Source: a virus. Taken from it: DNA of 57,176 bases. The stretch lies in IMG/VR virus record IMGVR_UViG_3300043446_003411, positions 1 to 57,176 of that record; one strand, written 5' to 3'. Numbering within the stretch: position 1 is the first letter of the stretch; each line of letters begins with the position of its first letter. Positions 13,820 through 23,341 of the stretch are shown here, piece after piece. Below the pieces are notes generated by a model. That model saw only the letters and a program-made list of their open reading frames with translations. It did not search any database and was not told where the DNA came from. The position numbers were made by a program, and so were the translations under genes.

Positions 13820-15923
13820 CTTCTTCCTGAATCAGTTTGATGGAACGAGGACGTTTGGCGATTGCCGCTTTCTTTATAGCAGATTCGCCGTCAGGCTGCA
13901 ATTCGTATTGGTCTTTTTTGGAACCCATACGATTATATTGTAGCCCGGGTCTTCGTTCATTACTGACTTCAGGAACTGGCCCCATCTCCGGAGAGACTGG
14001 ACCTGCTGGGGGAGGACCACCCATAGGAGTGGCACCGCCCATACCGCCGGGGCCGAGAAGATCTTCCGGCATTCCCGGCATGGGAATAGGACCGCCGCCG
14101 GGGGCAGGAGGCATTGATGGACCACCCACGCCTGCGCCCATTGCGCCCATCTCGCCGCCCATACCTCCCGGCATTCCCTGCATGGCAGAAATCTCTGCCT
14201 GAAGGTCTGGCGGGATTGGGAGGCCCTTGGCTTGAAGAATCTTGTAAGACTCCATCTTCGCCTCTTGCTGGGCAACGGTCTTCATGATCATTTCCTTCTC
14301 TAGACGATCTAGAGATTCCTTGAAATCGAAGTTGACGCCAACCATCATGTGCTTGTCGGCAATCGGCACACCCATCGACTTCAGGGTCTGTAGGAACTGG
14401 CGTTCGGTTGCCTCATCGCGCATATCGAGAACAGCCATTTCCATATCGGGAATTAGAAGTTTGTTTCTCTTTTCAATGCGGAAACCATCTTTCGCATCAG
14501 GATCAGGAATAACAACTTCTTCATATATCGGAATACGAGTTTGTCCCTTCTTCTCGTAATCATAATGCTCGTGAGCCTCAGCGATAACCATTGCTCTTTC
14601 GCGGTAATGCTGCTTGAGATAATCTTGATAGGTACGCAGCATTTGATTCATAAACTCTGCCTGAAGCGCCGAGGACGCATAGGGCTGCGAGTTAACCCCA
14701 CCGCCAAGAAGCGAGGGATTGATGCCGAACACCTGCATGAGGCGGCGCTCAATCTGATCGAAATCACTCCAGAGGTTGGGCATGTCCTCACGCCCAAAGA
14801 CGTTTGTCACCTCAAGACCGAAGTGGTGGACCAAGAGGCGGAAGTCAGACGAGAGCGCCATGTCCATGTCGTCACGGAACTGCTCAAGATCGTCTGGACC
14901 GGGAATCCACGGACCCTGCCCATCACCAAGATCGGTTGCACCGAGTTTGGCGAGAATAAGCGGCGAATAAAGGCGCTCTGCAATCGCATCCTGTGATGCG
15001 AGCAACTTCTCTTCGTGAATCAATGTGCGGAGCCCACGAAGAAGAATAGGAGTTCCGTGATCGTCCCACGGATTTGCCTTGAATGCGATCTGCTTCATGA
15101 GAACGTCTGAGACTGGGAAGGCCTCGCTGCGCTCCAAGAAGGGAATGAGGTCGCCGTAATGCTCAACAAGCATCTTGTATTCATCATTCGGCTGCTTCGT
15201 GCGAGCGAGACGCTTGAGGTACTCTGGCGGCACGATCTTCATTTGCTTAGAACCCAGAAGCGGATAGTTCTCGATAATCACATCTTCCGGGTTGATAAGT
15301 TCTTCGCGCTCCCAAGTCCCGAGATGCTCGTTAAACGAAGCAAGGGGGAAAGCCTCACCAATCGTCCAATACTCGCGGCCAAGAGAAACAAGGAAGTCAG
15401 GATAGTTAAGTTGATCTAGGAATACTTCTTCGTAAAACGATGTAAGTTGATCGTCTTTAGAATTAAGATACATTCCTGCAAGCGGAAAGCGTGTGAAGAT
15501 GTCAACAAGAATAGGCACAAGATAGTGCGTCATGTAGTAGAGACGCATCCACTTATGCAACTTGTGACGATGGCCTTCGTCGGCCATATTCCAAGGTAGA
15601 CCGGATAGATCCCAATACTCCATTGGGTCGTAGAAACGCGGAATTGCGGCATACGCATCTCCGCCTGAGCCGACCTTCCTCATTCTCGATGAGCGGACAG
15701 CGCGTGCAAGACGGCTGTTCTCTCGCATCATCTTCAGCGTGGCTTCATTGTCCCCACCGTCGATACGGGTCAAATCCTGCTGCAGGGAGTGCGATGAAGC
15801 CATTCCATACATCTCTTTGGCCGTGATTGCCGCTCTGAGCGGGTTCTTGGGAAGCGTTAGGCTTTGACTCTTCAGCCGGTGCAGTTCCTGATCTAGACCT
15901 GATGTACGGATTTTCTTGTCCAT
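13812..15923 (-). CDS. Portal protein
   Basis: 703 residues. The portal forms the dodecameric ring at the capsid vertex through which DNA is packaged. Evidence: position after the large terminase, size, a long alpha/beta core with the typical portal blocks (YDPMEYWDLSGLPW, LGREYWTIGEAFPL, PWDDHGTPILLRGLRTLI, GINPSLLGGG), and the switch-like region near residues 380-430. The C-terminal ~120 residues are a Gly/Pro/Met-rich tail (repeated MPG and MGG), unusually long. An out-of-frame HNH gene runs 179 bases into its 5' end, and an extended -10 promoter (15965-15973) lies 42 bases before its ATG. Confidence 0.85.
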   Translation of the reverse strand: MDKKIRTSGLDQELHRLKSQSLTLPKNPLRAAITAKEMYGMASSHSLQQDLTRIDGGDNEATLKMMRENSRLARAVRSSRMRKVGSGGDAYAAIPRFYDPMEYWDLSGLPWNMADEGHRHKLHKWMRLYYMTHYLVPILVDIFTRFPLAGMYLNSKDDQLTSFYEEVFLDQLNYPDFLVSLGREYWTIGEAFPLASFNEHLGTWEREELINPEDVIIENYPLLGSKQMKIVPPEYLKRLARTKQPNDEYKMLVEHYGDLIPFLERSEAFPVSDVLMKQIAFKANPWDDHGTPILLRGLRTLIHEEKLLASQDAIAERLYSPLILAKLGATDLGDGQGPWIPGPDDLEQFRDDMDMALSSDFRLLVHHFGLEVTNVFGREDMPNLWSDFDQIERRLMQVFGINPSLLGGGVNSQPYASSALQAEFMNQMLRTYQDYLKQHYRERAMVIAEAHEHYDYEKKGQTRIPIYEEVVIPDPDAKDGFRIEKRNKLLIPDMEMAVLDMRDEATERQFLQTLKSMGVPIADKHMMVGVNFDFKESLDRLEKEMIMKTVAQQEAKMESYKILQAKGLPIPPDLQAEISAMQGMPGGMGGEMGAMGAGVGGPSMPPAPGGGPIPMPGMPEDLLGPGGMGGATPMGGPPPAGPVSPEMGPVPEVSNERRPGLQYNRMGSKKDQYELQPDGESAIKKAAIAKRPRSIKLIQEEDE

Positions 15924-16152
15924 TTATTCTTTGACTCACGATCCAAGTTAGAAGGCTGGGTTTGATTATACCACGATCAGCCTCTAAATGATGATTGGGA
16001 CAGAGGGAAATGACGTTCCCGAGAACGTACTCCCCTCCGTCCCGACCGGGTTTTATCCTGTGCTGCTGGACCACTGTTGTGTATCCGCATATTTCGCAAC
16101 GCTTTGGTGATAGTGATTTCTTCTTGTTTCTTGAAGTGCCTCTTTGAGACAA
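15745..16152 (-). CDS. HNH endonuclease overlapping the portal start
   Basis: The first ~75 residues carry a compact HNH nuclease: CEICG (19-23), HRIKPGRDGG, then CPNHH (about 51-55). HNH proteins beside terminase genes often take part in packaging; others are homing enzymes. The remaining ~60 residues are simply the portal gene read in another frame (after RINGQENPY), which suggests that the HNH lost its own stop or never needed one. The functional part probably ends near residue 75. Confidence 0.8.
   Translation of the reverse strand: MSQRGTSRNKKKSLSPKRCEICGYTTVVQQHRIKPGRDGGEYVLGNVISLCPNHHLEADRGIIKPSLLTWIVSQRINGQENPYIRSRSGTAPAEESKPNASQEPAQSGNHGQRDVWNGFIALPAAGFDPYRRWGQ
15965..15973 (-). promoter_or_regulatory. 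Extended -10 promoter for portal
   Basis: TGGTATAAT on the minus strand inside the HNH gene, with a start expected near 15958, 35 bases before the portal ATG. No good -35 is seen; the TG extension can compensate. Confidence 0.45.
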
Positions 16153-16158
16153 TTCCGT

Positions 16159-18195
16159 TTACTGCTTCGCTTGCTTCTTTAGGAAAGACTGGTAGATATT
16201 AGAAACCATTTTGTAGTTGACTGGATTCTTTGTTGTTGGGCTATTTCTTGTAGAAGGAGCAGTAACATCCTCTAGGGGTTGCGCCTCTTCTAACGGCATC
16301 TTCTTAATTCTATCTTCTTCTTTTTCGTCAATATTGAATCCGGGAGTATAGTAATCTGCCTTCGCCGATGACTCTTGTGCCATCAATCGATACAGTTCGG
16401 ACTGTAGTTGACTTTTCTCTTTTTCACTCAACGGAGCGCCGCCTCTACCGACGTTGCGCTCAAGAACACCCTTAATCATCTTGATCTGATCTGAGATGAC
16501 TCCGGGATGATCTGCTGTTTTTGTCTTTGCGAATCTGGCTGCATATTGACGGACATCTTCAATATTTGACGGGGCCAGACCAATCGCCTGCTCGAACGCC
16601 TGTGCGATTTGATCAACCGCGTTCGGACGATTCTCGGCGTACATCGCAAACAATGTATCGACCGCCTCTTGAGACGTTTCGAATCTGCCGGAGTTGGCGT
16701 ACTGACGATACACCTGAGCGATTTGGTCAGGGTCAACGTCGCCGACCTCGTAACTCATCTCAAGAAGGTCGGGGTCTGTCGTGTCCCATAGGGACTCCTT
16801 CACAGAAGAGATTGTGGTGTTCAAAAAGTCGTCACCAGCATCCTCTTCGTATAGGTCGCCGAGACTGGGCTCGTTATCATCTTCGCCTCTTTGAGGAGCG
16901 TTCGCCGCCTCTTCCTCTGCGGCTAGATCCATCATCTCGTCTTCGGAGATAACGTTTTGTGTCGGCATAGCGGACAATTCTTCTTCTGATGGTTCGTCCA
17001 TCTCAAGAAGTTGCTCGTAAAGATCTTTGTTGGCGGATGTCCATGACTTGTGGGCCCAGCCGGGATCAACGTGATTGACATAGAAATCAATACGATCCTT
17101 AGCCTCGTGCTGAGGCATACCAGCGGAAACGAGATTATCAACAGCCTCTGATGGCGTCATAAGTTCCGAAAGAGCATTGAAATCCATGCGCTCTGCAGCA
17201 GCCTTGGCCATTGCGGGCCTATATTGCTGATCGCGATAGTTCTTCCAATTCCTTCTGTCATCCCATACAGACGCTTGCCCATAGGGATTTTTAGAATGAA
17301 GACCGGAGGCATCCTGAACAGGACCTTCATATCTTCTTAGGCCACGGCTTTGGTACATGGGAGACATGCGCGAATAAGGGGCATCCATACCCTCCTGAAC
17401 TGACTCCCAACTATCTTCTTCCTCTGGGACCGATTCAACTGGGTCATCGGGAGCGGACCAAAGATCCTCCCAATCTGCTTCAGTATCATCAAGAGAGTCT
17501 GATGAGACCGCTGGGGGCTCAAGCATGCCCGGATCGATATCCAAGTCTTTCATTAACTCGGATTCGTCGTCCTCACTCCAGTCCGCCGCTTCCGCTAAAA
17601 AACTACTTGTGACCGGATCCGCCTGACCCTTGTTGGGGAACGTCTGGGTCTTAGGACCCTTCTGTTCGGGCCTCTGATCAGAAACATTGGTGCGCTCTAG
17701 ACCATCACCCTCCATAGGGATTGGGGAGTCCCAAGGCCATTCTTTGTCTGGGGGATTCTGACTATCGTCGGGGCTGAGTTCTGGAATATCCGGGTTGGTG
17801 TTCTTCATGTGATCACCAGCGGAATTCGGATTTAGCGCAACGGTCGGCTCGGTGTAGTAGCCGTCGGCGGGCATGGTCGGAAGTTTCTGCTTCTCGTCAG
17901 CCTCACCACCGGCCTCCGGCTTCGCCTCAGCAAGAATCTGCAACTGACCAATGACCAGTTTGGCAATGTGCTGCGGATCATCGTAGCCGTATTCTTCGCA
18001 TGTGTCGTTTGCGATCTTCACGATCTCTTCGGCCACTAGGGCAAGACGAGCGTTAAACTCTTTGTCGCCCTGAGAAGACTCGACAAACGAGCCGAAACGG
18101 CGCTCGGCACGATCAATAGCAACGGCAGCGGCATTTCTGAAAGGAAGGTTTTCCTCTCTGGCCTGCGCCTCTAGATAGTTGAACATATCGCTCAT
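16159..18195 (-). CDS. Large acidic hypothetical protein (678 aa)
   Basis: Not recognised. The first 100 residues are helical (FNYLEAQAREENLPF...), followed by a long, disordered, Asp/Glu/Pro/Ser-rich stretch to ~270 and then helical parts (YGQASVWDDRRNWKNY, AERMDFNALSEL). The end is basic (SNIYQSFLKKQAKQ). Placement between the terminase and portal on the same transcript suggests a packaging, scaffold or internal-virion role. It overlaps the upstream gene by four bases (ATGA). Confidence 0.75.
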   Translation of the reverse strand: MSDMFNYLEAQAREENLPFRNAAAVAIDRAERRFGSFVESSQGDKEFNARLALVAEEIVKIANDTCEEYGYDDPQHIAKLVIGQLQILAEAKPEAGGEADEKQKLPTMPADGYYTEPTVALNPNSAGDHMKNTNPDIPELSPDDSQNPPDKEWPWDSPIPMEGDGLERTNVSDQRPEQKGPKTQTFPNKGQADPVTSSFLAEAADWSEDDESELMKDLDIDPGMLEPPAVSSDSLDDTEADWEDLWSAPDDPVESVPEEEDSWESVQEGMDAPYSRMSPMYQSRGLRRYEGPVQDASGLHSKNPYGQASVWDDRRNWKNYRDQQYRPAMAKAAAERMDFNALSELMTPSEAVDNLVSAGMPQHEAKDRIDFYVNHVDPGWAHKSWTSANKDLYEQLLEMDEPSEEELSAMPTQNVISEDEMMDLAAEEEAANAPQRGEDDNEPSLGDLYEEDAGDDFLNTTISSVKESLWDTTDPDLLEMSYEVGDVDPDQIAQVYRQYANSGRFETSQEAVDTLFAMYAENRPNAVDQIAQAFEQAIGLAPSNIEDVRQYAARFAKTKTADHPGVISDQIKMIKGVLERNVGRGGAPLSEKEKSQLQSELYRLMAQESSAKADYYTPGFNIDEKEEDRIKKMPLEEAQPLEDVTAPSTRNSPTTKNPVNYKMVSNIYQSFLKKQAKQ

Positions 18196-19577
18196 AGGAA
18201 CAACCCCTCATCTGGAATGCTGCTTGCAGTCTTCTGCTCGTTTTGCACCTCTTCGAAGTGCGCCACCTTTAGAGACGAGAGAGTCTTCTGTCTTGTGCTC
18301 TCGGCCTTCTCTAGATAACTTGCAACAACTTGATTTTTAACTTCCTCGTCAAGAGGACCAGCGATCTCGCTAACTCTTTGTGTTGCGAGGTTTCTAACTG
18401 CAACTGAGTTGGCAATAACTTCTTCGGACAGGCTGCTGACGAACACGACAGGATCCTCATGAATCAACTTATCAATGTCAATCTCTTCAGCATCAGCGGC
18501 CATCTTTTCGATGACCTCATCCATCCAACCGCCTTCTTCGCGACTGAAGTTTGAAACGAACATCTCTTTGCCGATCTCGAACTTGGGGAGATCTTCAAGA
18601 TACTCCACATCCTGATCGGTCATTGCGGAGGCAAGACTTGCCTCATGCTCCTGAATGCGGCGCTCACAAGAGGCGTGAATCGCATCTAGGGACAACTCAT
18701 CTTGACCTAGGAAGTGGCCGTCGACAACGAGTTTGTAAGCGATGTCTTTCGCCGTCTTGAGGTTGGCGATATTGGCCTGAATTTCTGCTCGGGTCTCAGC
18801 AGTTTCAGGGATATGCGAAACAAAAGTTTTTAGTTCATGAATGGGATCAATCGCTTCAGTTGAAACGAACTCGACGGTCTCTCTTGGGACATCGATAATT
18901 TGGCCATGAACGGAAAGACGAACAAGTTCTTCGCCCCACATGCCACGATATGAGTCAAGGACCTTTGCTTCCTCGCCTCGAAAGTATGCTTTTTTCTTCA
19001 TAGTTTTCTTTGCCTGTGACCAAGCGATAGCGGCTGCAGATGCTTGTTCTTCTTTTGTTGGCTCGCCCTTTCCATCCCTGTCTCGCATTATTGCGTGATA
19101 AATTTCATTGGCCTTGTCGGCCTTAGGACCCTTACCCTTTAGGTGTCGCTTATCGCCCTTTTTATTTTTCTTATGCTTTTTACCGGGGTACTTCGCCATG
19201 GTTTTCATTGGGCTTGTTGGCGACATCGCTTCTGATTCAACCGTTGAATCCACATTCAGAACTTCTTCCTGAGAGACCGGGTTCTGAATCTCCGGGACTA
19301 CCGGTTGAGGCGGCTGAACTGCTGTTTGTTGCTGAACTTTTGGATTGTTTCGATAGTTCATAACAATGTCAGCCGCCGCTTGGGCATCCATGCCCTTATT
19401 GGTGGACATAAGCGTCTGCACAAGAACGTCGTCGGGAAGGCGAACGTTGGCGTCACGCTCCATCTTGGCGAGCAAATCGATATAGTTATGCTCAACCCTT
19501 TCCTGATCGACGCTTAGATCGCTATTGGGAAGCCCGACTTCAGCGACGATCTTCCATTTAGACTGTTTAATTGGCAT
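18192..19577 (-). CDS. Hypothetical structural-region protein (461 aa)
   Basis: Starts at ATG 19577 (a TTG two codons upstream is possible). Residues ~1-100 are helical; ~120-160 is a Lys-rich linker (KYPGKKHKKNKKGDKRHLKG); ~155-200 contains a block (EIYHAIMRDRDGKGEPTKEE, AAAIAWSQAKK) of a kind repeated in phage structural and capsid-maturation proteins; the rest is helical and acidic. It directly follows the large terminase. Function unknown. Confidence 0.75.
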   Translation of the reverse strand: MPIKQSKWKIVAEVGLPNSDLSVDQERVEHNYIDLLAKMERDANVRLPDDVLVQTLMSTNKGMDAQAAADIVMNYRNNPKVQQQTAVQPPQPVVPEIQNPVSQEEVLNVDSTVESEAMSPTSPMKTMAKYPGKKHKKNKKGDKRHLKGKGPKADKANEIYHAIMRDRDGKGEPTKEEQASAAAIAWSQAKKTMKKKAYFRGEEAKVLDSYRGMWGEELVRLSVHGQIIDVPRETVEFVSTEAIDPIHELKTFVSHIPETAETRAEIQANIANLKTAKDIAYKLVVDGHFLGQDELSLDAIHASCERRIQEHEASLASAMTDQDVEYLEDLPKFEIGKEMFVSNFSREEGGWMDEVIEKMAADAEEIDIDKLIHEDPVVFVSSLSEEVIANSVAVRNLATQRVSEIAGPLDEEVKNQVVASYLEKAESTRQKTLSSLKVAHFEEVQNEQKTASSIPDEGLFL

Positions 19578-19631
19578 GCTCAAGATAAAATGGTCTATAC
19601 ATTAAGATTAGCGAAGGTGCACATATAAGTA

Positions 19632-21536
19632 TTACCGTCCGCGTGGTTTATTCCTGTAATCCATGCCTCTAGACGACATTGAGGGCATTCTCTTTGTGTC
19701 CTTGTAATAGTCCTCAAACGTTCGGTCTCTTCCGATTCCATAACCGCCCTGAGCGCCGAACCTAACTCCCGATTTAAACCCGGCAATTGCTGCCGACGAA
19801 CCACCTAGAAGGGTGGACGCGACTTCTGCGATACAGTCGGCAATATCCTTCGTCTGAATGGGGCCAATGTCTTGTTTGTCAACACGGCCATTCTTAATCT
19901 GAAGGAATTTCAACTCCATTTTTGCGTACTCAGAGTCGGGACAATCAATAGGGATATGAACAAGATCCAGATTAAGAGCGGTCTTGAAAGCTTCGTACTT
20001 GTTGAGGTTCGCAGACGCAGTCGCCGTCTTCTCAATCACACGAGCATTAATTCTCTTTGACATGAGTTTTGCCCTCATCGTTTGGATGAGGACGTTTGAA
20101 TAGTATTGGTCGAAACTAAGTTCTACGAAACTGAACACTTCTGCCCATTTTGCTATCTCGTCAAGCACGACCTCGTACTGAATAGTCTCTCCCGGAAAAT
20201 CTTTAGGATTCCAGCGCTTTACGACATCGAAGACAACATGCGGAATGTTCTTCCCATCCTCGTCAGGAATCTCTTCGATGTGACCAATTGCAAATCCGAA
20301 ACCAGCGGTTGTGGATGAAGGGTCGCAATGAGCAAAGTAGCGGTGCATGTATGTGCCGCTAGTTGACATCTTAACTGGTCTGTCCTCATATTCAGACACA
20401 AAAGCGCGATCTACATTTTCAGGATTGAGGTAGGAGTCAACAACCTCAGCCCACTGGCCCCTTCTCTCGACTTTGAACTTGTCTGGATTGGCCTTCTCTG
20501 AAAGTTGCGCCTCTCTAGACTTGTCAGCGTCTTCTTCGCTGAGGAGTTCGCCATCAAGATCTGGTGAGACCATGATTGCGCTTTTGAATCTGCGCTGAGG
20601 ATCCTTATCGTAGTCCTTGTAGAACTCCCATGATGGAAACTGGAAACTGAGAAGCGTTGGGAACTTCGCCATATCGTCAACGACTTCATGACTCTGAACG
20701 AAACGGTCGTAGAAAAATCCGATCTTGGTGTATGGCGAAGAGTTCAGGAAGATCATTCCGTCTTTGCCGAACTGAGCAAGCGCAGGTTCTGCCGCGTAAT
20801 AACATTGCTCAAGAGAGGATGAGTTTCCCTCCGTGCTTGTCATGAACGCGGCCTCATCGAAGACAACAACCATCGTTGCTGAACCACGAATAGAGTCGGC
20901 GTTTGCGGACTTCGGCACACCACGCAATTTTGCGAAATCTCTACCAATCTTCATGCCCTTCGTTTTCATCTGGGCAATATACTGCTCGTCAGCAGATGTC
21001 TTGATTGTGAACGTCTCTTCCTGAACCTTGCCGATGTGCGGCTGAAGTGAACGACAGCGCGTAATTGCGGAAACAAGATCGGCGTACTGATAGGCCTTTG
21101 CCTGCTGAAGAGCAGTGGCCAGACACATGAAGTATATTTCTTTATCCGGATCGATATTGTAATACCGACCGGGATCGCCCAACTTCCAAGTATCATACAT
21201 CTTCTTGCCAACAGCAAGAGATGTGATATAGCCCTTGGAGGAGCGACGGCCACCGACGAGTTGGACTTCGGGAAAGTTTCTGTAGCCGTTCTCTATCAGC
21301 CATTCTCGCTGTTCACGAACCTTGGGACTGATTCGTGACTCGCCGGTGCCATTGATCCACTCGGTTAGAACGTCTTCTTCCCAGCCCTCAAGTTCCTCAA
21401 GGAACATGAGTTTAAGGAAAATCTTCTGGCGAGGATAAAGGGGCTTGTTGCAGAACTCATCGCTCTCAGCGAACTCAACAATGCTTACCTTCTTGGTGTC
21501 AAAGGATCGCAGTACCTGATCTGCAAGAATCGACAT
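19632..21536 (-). CDS. terL: Terminase large subunit
   Basis: 634 residues. The ATP-driven motor and nuclease that packages phage DNA. The N-terminal ATPase has a P-loop variant GGRRSSKG (95-102), Walker B VVVFDEA (D227, E228) and the coupling region FLNSSPYTK (264-271). The C-terminal RNase-H-like nuclease starts around HCDPS (D405), with further acidic residues in ELSFDQYYS and DIADCIAE. Size is typical. It follows the candidate small terminase with a 112-aa protein in between, and starts one base into that gene's stop. Confidence 0.95.
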   Translation of the reverse strand: MSILADQVLRSFDTKKVSIVEFAESDEFCNKPLYPRQKIFLKLMFLEELEGWEEDVLTEWINGTGESRISPKVREQREWLIENGYRNFPEVQLVGGRRSSKGYITSLAVGKKMYDTWKLGDPGRYYNIDPDKEIYFMCLATALQQAKAYQYADLVSAITRCRSLQPHIGKVQEETFTIKTSADEQYIAQMKTKGMKIGRDFAKLRGVPKSANADSIRGSATMVVVFDEAAFMTSTEGNSSSLEQCYYAAEPALAQFGKDGMIFLNSSPYTKIGFFYDRFVQSHEVVDDMAKFPTLLSFQFPSWEFYKDYDKDPQRRFKSAIMVSPDLDGELLSEEDADKSREAQLSEKANPDKFKVERRGQWAEVVDSYLNPENVDRAFVSEYEDRPVKMSTSGTYMHRYFAHCDPSSTTAGFGFAIGHIEEIPDEDGKNIPHVVFDVVKRWNPKDFPGETIQYEVVLDEIAKWAEVFSFVELSFDQYYSNVLIQTMRAKLMSKRINARVIEKTATASANLNKYEAFKTALNLDLVHIPIDCPDSEYAKMELKFLQIKNGRVDKQDIGPIQTKDIADCIAEVASTLLGGSSAAIAGFKSGVRFGAQGGYGIGRDRTFEDYYKDTKRMPSMSSRGMDYRNKPRGR

Positions 21537-21874
21537 TAATCGTTGTACTTTTCTTTTTCACCACGGAACTTCTCACCACGGTCGTTGCCGCTAAGAACTT
21601 CCCACTTCTTTCTGTCGTGGTCAAACTCCTCCTTGGCGTTCTCCGTTGTGTCGATTCTGCCCAGAATCTCAATGCACGGCGGCTGATAGAACAACACTGG
21701 TGCGAGGTCAACGTGCACCTTCAGACCGATTGCTTGGAATCTATCCTCAGCCTTTTTCGCCATCTCGGCGAGATTCATCTGAGTGTTCGTCTTTTTAGAG
21801 AATTCTGCTGAAAGTTCTTTTGCAATTTTGCCGACTTTCATAATTTCATAATCGTAGAGTTCAGAAATGTCCAT
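21536..21874 (-). CDS. Hypothetical protein between the terminase subunits (112 aa)
   Basis: Not recognised. Helical N-terminal half (DYEIMKVGKIAKELSAEF), a middle strand region (VHVDLAPVLFYQPPCIEIL) and a charged C-terminal helix rich in Lys and Glu. It shares single bases with both neighbours' stop/start codons, so it is made with the terminase subunits and may belong to the packaging machine. Confidence 0.7.
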   Translation of the reverse strand: MDISELYDYEIMKVGKIAKELSAEFSKKTNTQMNLAEMAKKAEDRFQAIGLKVHVDLAPVLFYQPPCIEILGRIDTTENAKEEFDHDRKKWEVLSGNDRGEKFRGEKEKYND

Positions 21875-22563
21875 TACTCTTCTTCCTTGTCTATTTCAAT
21901 ATCTATTGGTTGAGATGTCGGCAAAGTCTTCATGATTTCTGGATTGTCAAGAAACTTATCCACAATCGCTGTCTCTTGCTCTAGAATCTTTCTAAAGTTG
22001 TAAAGAATTCTATCGTACATCTCGGGCGGAACAACTTCTTTCACGGCCTGACTGAACGCATTGAAGTCGCGCATCATTTCGTCAACCTGTGTTGCCGCCG
22101 TGTCCTTCTCCATTTTCTCCAGAAGGGCGATCATATGAACCACATCTCGTGGCTCCGGAACAATGGTCCCATCGACTATGCCTTGATAGGACTTCATCAT
22201 TGCGACTTCCATATAGCCGCGTCGAGTCAAAAGATGTCGTCTTGTGTTGTCGACATCCTCGCCCATTTGACGAGCCTTTTCTTCAATCACTTGACGGATT
22301 GCGGCCTGCTCAATGCTGAGATGGCGGCGCTTGTGATTTGAAAGAGAACGACGGTTGATGCCCTCAGTTTCAAACTGTCTTGCAATCTCGGCAAATGGAA
22401 CACCCATAACAAGAAGTTGATCCATTGTTCTACGGAAGCGAGACTTACAAACAGAACACCTCGGCTCTACAATCTCCTCTGTCGCAAAGGACACGGTGGT
22501 TCCCCCACCACCAGAGTTATTGTTGTTGCTGTTTCCGTTGTTGTTGCTTCTGAAGTTTGCCAT
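21874..22563 (-). CDS. Candidate terminase small subunit
   Basis: 229 residues just upstream of the large terminase. A low-complexity Asn/Gly N-terminus is followed by CSVCKSRFRR and a helix-turn-helix-like region (LLVMGVPFAEIARQFETEG, RRSLSNHKRRHL), then long helices (about 80-210) suited to oligomerisation. DNA-binding head plus helical oligomer domain is the build of phage small terminases, which recognise the packaging site. Assignment rests on architecture and place. Confidence 0.7.
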   Translation of the reverse strand: MANFRSNNNGNSNNNNSGGGGTTVSFATEEIVEPRCSVCKSRFRRTMDQLLVMGVPFAEIARQFETEGINRRSLSNHKRRHLSIEQAAIRQVIEEKARQMGEDVDNTRRHLLTRRGYMEVAMMKSYQGIVDGTIVPEPRDVVHMIALLEKMEKDTAATQVDEMMRDFNAFSQAVKEVVPPEMYDRILYNFRKILEQETAIVDKFLDNPEIMKTLPTSQPIDIEIDKEEE

Positions 22564-23001
22564 TTAGCGGTACCAACTCGCCCCGTTCTTTTTTCTTTGC
22601 TCGGGCGTTGTTATCTTTCTTCCTTGAGGGTGGGCTCTCCAATAGATTCCGGACACTATGTTCGGATCGGGAGTTCCATTCTGATTGTAGATTTCTCTGC
22701 GCTTTCTCGAATACAGATGCTCTTCAAAAAGAATCGGTGCTTCTCCACCAATTCCTCTAGGTCTTCCAGTTTCGGGATCAACTGCACGAGAGTGGGCACG
22801 CAAAATTTCATCTGCCATTTCATCCAATTGACCGGGAGTATAGTTTCTCCCTTCCTCAATTACAAGATTTTCTCCCTCGGGTTTTCCGAGATCTATAACG
22901 ATTCGATTTCTTACTTTATTCTCTGACTCGTCCTCTTCCGAGAACTCCTCATCTAAGAAATCTTCATCTTCGTTTTCTTCTCTTGGGTAAAAGTAACTCA
23001 T
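22564..23001 (-). CDS. Hypothetical acidic protein (145 aa)
   Basis: Not recognised. From ATG 23001 (GAGAAAG upstream) the N-terminal 40 residues are very acidic (ENEDEDFLDEEFSEEDE), the middle has strands (RIVIDLGKPEGENLVIEEG) and a helix, and the end is basic (QGRKITTPEQRKKNG). It overlaps the sigma-like gene by 38 bases and abuts the candidate small terminase. Confidence 0.65.
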   Translation of the reverse strand: MSYFYPREENEDEDFLDEEFSEEDESENKVRNRIVIDLGKPEGENLVIEEGRNYTPGQLDEMADEILRAHSRAVDPETGRPRGIGGEAPILFEEHLYSRKRREIYNQNGTPDPNIVSGIYWRAHPQGRKITTPEQRKKNGASWYR

Positions 23002-23341
23002 TATCTTTCTCAGTGGTTTCTTCGGAGACGTTCTCGCTGAAGTACTCTTCGGCAAATTGAATGAAACCGGACTCTACATATTGACCCACAGAAACTGTTG
23101 TTATTCCCATAATCTCTGCGACATCCTTTTGCCTCATGTCCTGAATCACGTTGTAAAAAATTGCTTCTCTTTTTCTTTTTGAGAGCCTATTCAATCCGTC
23201 CTTGAGATCTAGAAATGAGATCTCAATCTGATCCGGGCCCTTAATAACGCTTTGTCCGGTCTGAACAAAAAGTTGCTCGAACTCATAAAAATGACGGAGC
23301 GCTTCTCTTAAGAATCTATGCTGTTTTGTCTTTTTGTCCAT
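22964..23341 (-). CDS. Sigma-factor region-4-like DNA-binding protein
   Basis: 125 residues. Residues about 48-95 (LNRLSKRKREAIFYNVIQD, RQKDVAEIMGITTVSVGQYV) read as a sigma-70 region 4 helix-turn-helix: a scaffold helix, 'DVAEIMGIT' and a recognition helix. Similar phage proteins steer host RNA polymerase to late promoters. No region 2 is present, so it cannot be a full sigma factor. It is made with RuvC upstream and packaging genes downstream, a good place for a late-gene regulator. Confidence 0.75.
   Translation of the reverse strand: MDKKTKQHRFLREALRHFYEFEQLFVQTGQSVIKGPDQIEISFLDLKDGLNRLSKRKREAIFYNVIQDMRQKDVAEIMGITTVSVGQYVESGFIQFAEEYFSENVSEETTEKDNELLLPKRRKRR

Noticed and set aside
13932-13937. 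TATAAT on the minus strand near the end of portal
   Set aside because: No TG extension or -35; the bases simply code Tyr-Asn in portal.
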